From the NCBI GenBank assembly GCA_020630955.1, contig JAHDIE010000005.1, forward strand, positions 62,001 through 126,000: 64,000 nucleotides of DNA, written 5' to 3'. A program made the position numbers and the translations under genes. The notes beneath the pieces were generated by a model. The model was given only the letters and a program-made list of their open reading frames with translations. It did not search any database and was not told the DNA's origin. Source of the DNA: Saprospiraceae bacterium. Its GTDB lineage: Bacteria; Bacteroidota; Bacteroidia; Chitinophagales; Saprospiraceae. This document shows, in pieces, positions 58,066-64,000 of the stretch (positions within the stretch are counted from its first letter, which is position 1; the number at the start of each line of letters is the position of its first letter).

Positions 58066-59346
58066 GTGAGAAGCAAAAATAATTATCTACTTGATATTAC
58101 TATAGTAGTTCTTTCAGGCATTATCGCCTCTGTCACATTATCAAGTTTCAATTCAGATCATTCTACCCTGGTAAATTATTCCACTGAGACAACACAAAAA
58201 ATAACTGACAAGTTTGGTTTTGAGACCGAGAAATATCATTTCGACAGTTATCAAATTGAACAGAACATGTATTTGAGTGATGTTCTATTGTATGAAGGAA
58301 TTGATTTCAAGCAAATTGTAGAAATTGAAAATAATTCTAAAGACATATTTAGTCTTAGAAATTTTAAAGCAGGCAAAGAATTTACTTTGGTCAGAAATGA
58401 TGAGTGTGAATCTCCAATTTGCATGATCTATGAGCCAGATCATTACACCTATATTCAATATTTTTTCAATGAAAAATCAACCATTCAAAAGGTCAATAAA
58501 CCAAAGGAAGTTTGTTTGGAAAGCGCATCAGGAATCATTGAAGGGTCTTTATGGGATGCAATGATTTCTAATGATTTGTCACCGGCTTTAATTGATAAAA
58601 TGGAAGATGCATTATCCAGTGCTGTTGACTTTTATCACACCAAAAAAGGAGATAAATTTTACCTTTTGTTCGAAGAAATATATGTGGATGGTAAAAAAGT
58701 TGGAGTTGGAGATGTTCTTGGGGCTAGTTATGAAGATCAAAGGGGAAAACACTTCGCCGTATACTATGAAAATGAAAAATATGGTGGACATTACGATTTA
58801 GAAGGTCATCCCACAAAAAGTCAATTTTTAAGAGCCCCTGTTAAATATAGCAGAATCTCATCCAGATATAATCTAGCTAGATTTCATCCCATTAAGAAAA
58901 GAACAATACCTCATCTAGGTACTGATTACGCAGCACCTCATGGTACACCTATTTTTGCCGTGGCTGATGGTTTTGTTGAAAAGGCAAGTTATACTCGAAA
59001 TAATGGGAAATACGTAAAGATTAAGCATGACAAAACTTATCAGAGCCAATATTTACATATGTCTGGTTTCGCAAAAGGAATCAAATCTGGTACTAAAGTT
59101 AAACAAGGACAAGTGATAGGGTATGTCGGAAAAACAGGACTTGCAACTGGTAATCATGTTTGTTTCAGGTTTTGGAAAAACGGTAGACAAATAAATCACC
59201 TAAGAGAGAATTTCCCACCAGCTGATCCATTACCTGAAAACGAACTGGACTTATTCTTTCAGGCAAGAGATGACATTCTGGACATTTTATATGATATTCC
59301 TGAACCTCGTTCGATTTCAAATCAAGAGGTTCAAATAGCAGAATAG
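58066..59346 (+). CDS. M23-family metallopeptidase
   Basis: A 426-residue cell-wall peptidase-like protein with one N-terminal membrane helix or signal anchor (about 8-27), a domain of about 220 residues like those in MepM-type proteins, and a C-terminal LytM/M23 domain. The zinc motif HxxxD is present as HLGTD near residue 283, and the second block is YLHMSGF. The usual HxH near the end (HLH in LytM) reads HVC near residue 364, so the second His, a zinc ligand, is replaced by Cys. I have seen this variant in Bacteroidota relatives. The start is GTG at 58066. It abuts the convergent PhoR gene with no gap. Confidence 0.85.
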   Translation: MRSKNNYLLDITIVVLSGIIASVTLSSFNSDHSTLVNYSTETTQKITDKFGFETEKYHFDSYQIEQNMYLSDVLLYEGIDFKQIVEIENNSKDIFSLRNFKAGKEFTLVRNDECESPICMIYEPDHYTYIQYFFNEKSTIQKVNKPKEVCLESASGIIEGSLWDAMISNDLSPALIDKMEDALSSAVDFYHTKKGDKFYLLFEEIYVDGKKVGVGDVLGASYEDQRGKHFAVYYENEKYGGHYDLEGHPTKSQFLRAPVKYSRISSRYNLARFHPIKKRTIPHLGTDYAAPHGTPIFAVADGFVEKASYTRNNGKYVKIKHDKTYQSQYLHMSGFAKGIKSGTKVKQGQVIGYVGKTGLATGNHVCFRFWKNGRQINHLRENFPPADPLPENELDLFFQARDDILDILYDIPEPRSISNQEVQIAE

Positions 59347-60405
59347 TTACACCTTTTCAAGACCAAATGAAAAGTTAGTGCCAACATTAGGTTGACTTCG
59401 GACATTGATATTTTGATGGTGGGCTTCAATAATATGCTTAACAATCGACAAACCCAGACCAGATCCTCCTATAGCTTTTGAACGACTTGGATCAACTCTA
59501 TAGAACCGGTCAAATAAATGTTTCAAGTGCTTTTGTTCAATTCCAATACCGTTATCCTCAACTTCAACTAAAACTGTTTCAGCAAGATTGTGAACATTAA
59601 TATGAGTTGTGCCATTTGGTTTCCCATATTTAATAGAATTGGAAATAAGATTTACAAGAACCTGCCGTATCGCATTTTTATCAGCAAATACATTGGGTAT
59701 CATCTCAGTTTCTTCTTCAACCACAATTTTTATTTCTTTTTTATCTGCCATTGCCTGTAGATCTTGCTTTACTTCTCTGGCTAATTGTAAGATATCAAAT
59801 TTTGACATAAACAACTGATGTTTATCAGATTCCAAAGAATTGATTAGTTCTAAATCCTCAACAATGGTTTGAAGGCGATCTATATTTTTTGCTGCTCTTT
59901 GGAGGTAATCGATATTAATATTTTCATCAAATAGTCCCCCTTCTAATAAGGTATGGATATAACCTTGAATTGTAAATATTGGCGTTTTTAATTCATGAGA
60001 AATTGTACCAACATATTGTTTTCTATATTCCTCTAATGATTTTAAGGATGAGATTTCTTTAGATGTGTTTTCTGCCCATTCTTTAACATGCCGATCAACA
60101 TTATCTATTGAGGTATCCATACCACTCTTTGGCATTTTTGAATCTCCTTCTGGAATAATTTTACCTCCAATAATACTGTATATTAATTTGATCTTTCGAA
60201 AAATGTAGCTTTCTAAAATATAACTCACAAATAGAAATATAAATAGGGAACTTACAATTACAATAAGAATAATATAAAGTGCAAAATTTGAATCCGACTG
60301 ATTAATTCCTAAGCTAAATAAGCCAATCAATAGAATTAGATTAAGTATTGCAATGATGGTTACAATGACTACAGTAATTTGCCTTAATGTTGCATTTTTA
60401 AACAT
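59347..60405 (-). CDS. PhoR-like sensor histidine kinase
   Basis: A 352-residue kinase with two membrane helices (about 8-34 and 43-64) and almost no periplasmic loop, so it probably senses an intramembrane signal or a partner. The cytoplasmic part has a HisKA domain with the phospho-acceptor His137 in GTISHELKTPI, and a HATPase domain with NLISNSIKYGK (N box), DNGIGIEQKH (G1), FDRFYRVDPSRSK (F box) and GGSGLGLSIV (G2). It lies 2 bp downstream of its cognate OmpR-type regulator. The similarity is to PhoR; the trigger (phosphate or other) cannot be inferred from sequence alone. Confidence 0.92.
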   Translation of the reverse strand: MFKNATLRQITVVIVTIIAILNLILLIGLFSLGINQSDSNFALYIILIVIVSSLFIFLFVSYILESYIFRKIKLIYSIIGGKIIPEGDSKMPKSGMDTSIDNVDRHVKEWAENTSKEISSLKSLEEYRKQYVGTISHELKTPIFTIQGYIHTLLEGGLFDENINIDYLQRAAKNIDRLQTIVEDLELINSLESDKHQLFMSKFDILQLAREVKQDLQAMADKKEIKIVVEEETEMIPNVFADKNAIRQVLVNLISNSIKYGKPNGTTHINVHNLAETVLVEVEDNGIGIEQKHLKHLFDRFYRVDPSRSKAIGGSGLGLSIVKHIIEAHHQNINVRSQPNVGTNFSFGLEKV

Positions 60406-60407
60406 GC

Positions 60408-61091
60408 TTAAAAATCAAATTTATAACCAACTCCTTTTACAGTTTGTATATATTCACTTCCTATTTTTTCTCTCAATTTTCTTATGTGCACATCTATTGT
60501 TCTATCTCCAACAATTACATCACTCCCCCACACCTTGATTAGAATTTCTTCTCTTTTATAAACTCTGCCTGGCTTAGCAGTTAATAACTTCAGAAGCTCA
60601 AATTCTTTCTTTGCTAAAGTAATTTTTTTATCATCAATTTGAAGGTTGTAATTTTCAAAATTTACTTTCAATGAACCAAATGTTTTTACACTTTCCTGAG
60701 TTTGTTTGAGATCAGGATGTCTTCGTAATATGGCATTGATACGACTTAAAAGTACCCTCGGTTTGATAGGTTTTGTGATAAAATCATCACCTCCTTTATC
60801 CAATGCAGTTATTTGTGTAAACGAATCAGATCTTGCCGTTAGGAAACATATTAATAAGTTTTGCAATTTTGAAATGGATCGAATCTTTTCACAAAGTTCT
60901 ACTCCATCCATTTCAGGCATCATGATGTCTAATAATACTAGCTGGGCATCAAATTTTTGTAAAACGCTAAGGGCATTTTTACCATTTGAAGCAGTCCTCA
61001 CATCATATCCTTCCTTGACAAGATTATATTGTAAAAAATGAAGAATATCCTCTTCATCATCAACCAACAATATTTTAGGTTTAGTAATCAT
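60408..61091 (-). CDS. OmpR/PhoB-family response regulator
   Basis: A 227-residue transcription factor. The receiver domain has Asp11-Asp12, phosphoacceptor Asp55 (LVLLDIMMPEMDG), Thr in FLTARSDS and the FITKPIKP lysine. The winged-helix DNA-binding domain (about 135-227) shows LAKKEFELLKLLTAKPGRVYKREEIL and VGDRTIDVHIRKLREKIGSEYIQTVKGVGYKF, matching the PhoB/OmpR class. It precedes the kinase by 2 bp on the minus strand. No pho box can be pointed out with confidence. Confidence 0.94.
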   Translation of the reverse strand: MITKPKILLVDDEEDILHFLQYNLVKEGYDVRTASNGKNALSVLQKFDAQLVLLDIMMPEMDGVELCEKIRSISKLQNLLICFLTARSDSFTQITALDKGGDDFITKPIKPRVLLSRINAILRRHPDLKQTQESVKTFGSLKVNFENYNLQIDDKKITLAKKEFELLKLLTAKPGRVYKREEILIKVWGSDVIVGDRTIDVHIRKLREKIGSEYIQTVKGVGYKFDF

Positions 61092-61152
61092 GATCGAGGC
61101 ACAATAAATAAAAAATAATCAACAGTACAACATATTCAATATTAACTAAGTA

Positions 61153-61488
61153 TTAATTTTTTTTCGCATTCTTTTGATTTAAAAGATTCGACACACTATC
61201 CATGATAGAACCAAACAATACTTTATCATTTTTCAAATTAGACAAATACTCATCTAGTTCTTTAGGCGTAATCTTATACAATTGATAAAATTCATCACTT
61301 AATTTTTCACGAACACTGTCTTTTTCAGATTTATGTGTTCTTCCAATAAAAGACTCCATATAATACATATCGGCCAATCTTTTTATCAATTCATCTTTGT
61401 CTTCAATTTCAAAAGTATCCGGTGGTGCTTCATTTTTACATGATGCGAATAAAAAAAGAAGAATTAGGGGTAATAATTTAGCTTTCAA
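61153..61488 (-). CDS. DUF4296 lipoprotein
   Basis: A 111-residue protein with a lipoprotein signal (LLPLILLFLFASC, lipid Cys at 17). The mature part is helical and charged, with MYYMESFIGRTH and YQLYKITPKELDEYL, typical of DUF4296, a small Bacteroidota lipoprotein family of unknown role. It begins with TTG at 61488, overlapping the sixA stop in TTGA, so it is translated together with sixA. Confidence 0.82.
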   Translation of the reverse strand: MKAKLLPLILLFLFASCKNEAPPDTFEIEDKDELIKRLADMYYMESFIGRTHKSEKDSVREKLSDEFYQLYKITPKELDEYLSNLKNDKVLFGSIMDSVSNLLNQKNAKKN

Positions 61489-61982
61489 TAGATGACTTTT
61501 TTGGGAAATAACAATTTCATCATTTTACAGTTATCTGGAAATACTTGGGACCATGTTTTAGCATTTGATTCAAATTGTGCAATACCACAGGTTGGAAGAT
61601 TATCTAAATGACCGTTTGAAAAGTGATTTACCAAATAGGTAAACCCTGGATTATGTCCGAATATTGCAATTTTTGAATATTCTTCAGGAAATTGATGGAT
61701 AATATCAATTAAATCATCAGTACTTGCGTGGTACAAACCTAGATCAATGTCTATTTCAGATTGGATCTCGTACAGACCATGAAATATTTTTGCTGTTGAA
61801 AGTGCCCTATTCGCAGGACTTGAAACTATATATTCAATTTCAGCATCATTCATTTCTTTTAAATATTCTGCCATTTTAGGTGCATCATGAATTCCACGCT
61901 TATTTAAAGGTCTATCTATATCTTTTAAATTAAGATCAGACCAACTGCTTTTTGCATGCCTGACTATAAAAAATTGCTTCAT
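61485..61982 (-). CDS. SixA-type histidine phosphatase
   Basis: A 165-residue phosphohistidine phosphatase of the histidine-phosphatase superfamily. The N-terminal FFIVRHAKSSWSD carries the RHA motif with the catalytic His9 and the family's Ser-Ser, and the second block is IAIFGHNPGFTYLVNHF with the catalytic GHNPG. SixA relatives in proteobacteria remove phosphate from the histidine-containing ArcB domain or Npr. A -7 box (TATTTTTG) lies 28 bp before the ATG. It is followed by a DUF4296 lipoprotein with a 4-bp overlap. Confidence 0.9.
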   Translation of the reverse strand: MKQFFIVRHAKSSWSDLNLKDIDRPLNKRGIHDAPKMAEYLKEMNDAEIEYIVSSPANRALSTAKIFHGLYEIQSEIDIDLGLYHASTDDLIDIIHQFPEEYSKIAIFGHNPGFTYLVNHFSNGHLDNLPTCGIAQFESNAKTWSQVFPDNCKMMKLLFPKKVIY

Positions 61983-62009
61983 TGAACATCATATTGTGCT
62001 AGTAAACCA

Positions 62010-62017
62010 CAAAAATA
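62010..62017 (-). promoter_or_regulatory. Candidate -7 box (TATTTTTG) for the sixA operon
   Basis: TAnnTTTG match on the minus strand, 28 bp upstream of the sixA ATG. Confidence 0.35.
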
Positions 62018-62045
62018 TGCATATATTTATCAGTTAAGCCAGCTG

Positions 62046-63695
62046 ATGAACTTATATCTAAAAAATATCGAGCAAAACACGGAGGAAAACCTATGGTTAG
62101 AAGGTGAATCATTGTTCGAAAAGGAGGGAACGTTTAAGAAAACAACAAAAATTTCAAAAACACTTTGGAATATCATTTTAAATGATAAATCTGAATTGGA
62201 AGTGGAAATTCTACTTCGAAGCAACAAACCCAAATTTACCTGCGAGTGTGAGCACTTCTATAGCAACGGAAATTGCAAACATATTGTAGCAAGTCTAATC
62301 CATATTAAAGAAGAAATTTCCCGTAAGGAGCTTGAAAGAGAAAAAGCCAAAGCTAAAGAAAATGCAAGAAAAGCAAGAGAAGCCAAATACAATATCAAAG
62401 CAATATTAGATAAGGCTCATCCAGAAGAATTAAAGCGTTTTGTTAGAGCCTATGCCAGTATGGAGAATTCCTTTTCCTTGGCATTAAAAGGTCATTTTGC
62501 AAACAAAATGGATTTGGACAATAATGATCAAAAATATAAACAGCTTCTTGACTCAGCCGTAAAACCAAAGAACTTCAAACATTTAAACCTAAGTACCACA
62601 GAAAAAAAAGATTTTTTTAGATTGGTGGATAGTTTAACAAGCCAAGCTGAAGATTGCTTAACCCTAAAACAGTATCGAGAATGTAAATACATTCTAATAC
62701 ATGTACTCGACAAAATCTTCTACATCAGAAAAAATTATACGCATAATCCCAAAAGACTTGCTGCAAAAGAAAATGAGATTTTAAATTTCTTGGAGGACTT
62801 ACTACAAGAAAAAATGCCTCCCGAATTGTTTTCAGAAATCTACTCTAATTTGGTTGAACTAGTCAATAGGTCATACTATGTTCCTGTGGACAACAATATA
62901 ATTTTAGCATCAACAAAACACATTGAATTTAGCAAAGAGGACATTGAAAACATCATTGAAAAAATGATTCCATTCATCAATGATAAAGATGAGACGAATC
63001 ACAATTATTTGCTCAGTTGCCTATATTTCTATCCAAAGAACACAGAGGTCTTAGATAAATTGTTGAGTGAAATTAAACTTGATACACTAATTTTAGGATT
63101 GCAGCATTTATATAAAATGGGGCAAATTCCATTATTGATGATTTTATTGAAAGGATTGAAATCAAAAAAAGTAAAATCAAAGGCTTTAAATATACTTGCG
63201 TGCAAAGTTTACTTTGGTGTAAATGCAATTAATGATGGAATCTATTATTTAAAAAGTCTATTGATTGATGATAAAGAGATCAGTCTAGCCATTGGCATGA
63301 CAAACTTTATTGCAGAAGATTTAGTTGATCAACATCTAGATGAATTAAACAGTATTTTTGAAAAAAGTGAGCTGTATGATCTTCTTAAATATTATAAAAA
63401 TACAGAACAAGTTGAAAAGATTGCTGAAGCCTTAAAAGATAATGCTGAGCTTCCTTTATTGTGGGAATACGACGACTTAATTTTAGAATTAGGTGAAGAT
63501 ATATTATTCGACCTTTACCTCAACACATCTAAAACACATCTGAATAATTATATAGGATCCGCAGGAAGGGATGCAATCCTTACATCTATGAATCGTCTCA
63601 ATAATTTAGGTTTAAAAAAAATGAGAAATAAATTGCAAAAAGAAATAAAAGAAAATTTTTCACATCGAAAATTAATTGCAAATATTTCAAATTAA
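62046..63695 (+). CDS. SWIM zinc-finger protein
   Basis: A 549-residue cytoplasmic protein with a SWIM zinc finger at residues 66-79 (C66-x-C68-x8-C77-x-H79, FTCECEHFYSNGNCKHIVA), a motif that binds DNA or proteins. A basic helical linker follows (about 90-125), then a long helical repeat region from 130 with alternating short helices and many Leu, Lys and Glu, possibly TPR- or HEAT-like. In other bacteria SWIM proteins are often next to SNF2-type helicases; no helicase lies within the 300 bp that can be seen downstream. The start ATG is preceded by a 63-bp gap from sixA. Confidence 0.82.
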   Translation: MNLYLKNIEQNTEENLWLEGESLFEKEGTFKKTTKISKTLWNIILNDKSELEVEILLRSNKPKFTCECEHFYSNGNCKHIVASLIHIKEEISRKELEREKAKAKENARKAREAKYNIKAILDKAHPEELKRFVRAYASMENSFSLALKGHFANKMDLDNNDQKYKQLLDSAVKPKNFKHLNLSTTEKKDFFRLVDSLTSQAEDCLTLKQYRECKYILIHVLDKIFYIRKNYTHNPKRLAAKENEILNFLEDLLQEKMPPELFSEIYSNLVELVNRSYYVPVDNNIILASTKHIEFSKEDIENIIEKMIPFINDKDETNHNYLLSCLYFYPKNTEVLDKLLSEIKLDTLILGLQHLYKMGQIPLLMILLKGLKSKKVKSKALNILACKVYFGVNAINDGIYYLKSLLIDDKEISLAIGMTNFIAEDLVDQHLDELNSIFEKSELYDLLKYYKNTEQVEKIAEALKDNAELPLLWEYDDLILELGEDILFDLYLNTSKTHLNNYIGSAGRDAILTSMNRLNNLGLKKMRNKLQKEIKENFSHRKLIANISN

Positions 63696-63699
63696 AAAC

Positions 63700-64000
63700 A
63701 TGAAGGTTGAAGCTTGTATTTTTGACTTGGACGGAGTTATTGTTGACACTGCCAGATTCCACTATGTTGCTTGGAAAAGAATAGCTCAATTATTCGGTGG
63801 TGATTTGAGCCTAGAACAAAATGAGAAACTAAAAGGAGTGAGTAGAATGGGATCACTTGAATATATTCTTAAAGCCAACAACATCCAAAAGTCCCATGAG
63901 GAAAAAAGCGAATTAGCAAAATTAAAGAATGAATGGTACCTAGAGTTAATTTCGTCAATTGACCAGTCGGAATTATTGCCAGGTGTAATAAATTTATTAA
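63700..64000 (+). CDS. pgmB: Beta-phosphoglucomutase-like HAD hydrolase, 3'-truncated by window edge
   Basis: The first 100 codons of a haloacid-dehalogenase-type phosphatase/mutase. The N-terminal motif I is CIFDLDGVIVDTARFHYVAWKRI, with nucleophile Asp9 and general acid Asp11 counted from the ATG. The cap region begins EKLKGVSRMGSLEYIL, the substrate-specificity segment typical of beta-phosphoglucomutase, which interconverts beta-glucose-1-phosphate and glucose-6-phosphate in maltose or trehalose use. The reading frame is open at the window end. The next gene cannot be seen, so a phosphorylase partner cannot be checked. Confidence 0.85.
   Translation, partial: MKVEACIFDLDGVIVDTARFHYVAWKRIAQLFGGDLSLEQNEKLKGVSRMGSLEYILKANNIQKSHEEKSELAKLKNEWYLELISSIDQSELLPGVINLL

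Noticed and set aside
1-64000. tRNA, rRNA, CRISPR arrays, riboswitches, integrases or phage genes
   Set aside because: All gaps between genes are 327 bp or shorter and none shows a cloverleaf, regularly spaced repeats or a known riboswitch core that I could identify; no mobility gene was found. A covariance-model search would be needed for faint RNAs.

Overview
The window is AT-rich chromosomal DNA of a member of the Bacteroidota, most likely a Saprospiria- or Flavobacteriia-like marine or freshwater lineage. The evidence is: two secreted proteins with C-terminal type IX secretion (T9SS) sorting domains (19479-22103 and 36331-39888), promoter -7 boxes of the Bacteroidota type TAnnTTTG before several genes, weak or absent Shine-Dalgarno sequences, and lineage-typical families (DUF5916 remnant, DUF4340, DUF4296, DUF5522, PD40/TPR proteins, eukaryote-like NrdB). 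No rRNA, tRNA, CRISPR array, insertion sequence or prophage was seen. The assignment is by inspection only; no database search was run.

Layout. 1-2538: end of lpdA converging on a RhlE-type helicase. 2697-3817: a tandem duplication of a small secreted protein with its terminator. 4008-12256: an accessory module made of a five-gene minus-strand operon (a CBM9/DUF5916 remnant, an NTF2-like protein, a DJ-1/PfpI lipoprotein and two serine-hydrolase-like proteins that have lost their catalytic Ser and Lys), facing a plus-strand operon of two LytS-type histidine kinases and a LytTR regulator, with a perfect 13-bp inverted repeat between them. 12286-15719: nrdBA with a repeat-rich upstream region. 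16047-22103: CorA, a TPR-PD40-SPOR envelope protein and a subtilisin-like T9SS cargo. 22100-26851: an envelope operon (GNAT, CPBP protease, DUF4340, zinc phospholipase-like, DUF368/PopT-like). 26904-31630: DUF6580, DUF5522, PgpH, cobalamin adenosyltransferase, LolD-like ATPase and DUF697.

31769-36295 is a translationally coupled operon for 5-oxoproline use: a DUF2891 lipoprotein, an NRAMP-fold transporter that lacks the usual metal ligands, and PxpABC. 36331-39888 is a giant secreted thioredoxin fused to repeat domains. 40048-51010 holds a 1998-residue alpha-2-macroglobulin without a thioester, then an oxidoreductase, MmcQ/YjbR, TrmH, a periplasmic-binding-like lipoprotein and GuaA. 51122-64000 holds aroC, TamB, folP, an M23 peptidase, a PhoBR-like pair, a DUF4296 lipoprotein, SixA, a SWIM protein and the start of a beta-phosphoglucomutase.

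The parts most worth following up are the degenerate serine-hydrolase module with its divergent LytS/LytTR system and candidate operator, and the atypical NRAMP plus DUF2891 pair in the 5-oxoprolinase operon. Four convergent gene pairs meet at their stop codons with no room for an intrinsic terminator, three of them sharing the same TTAA.
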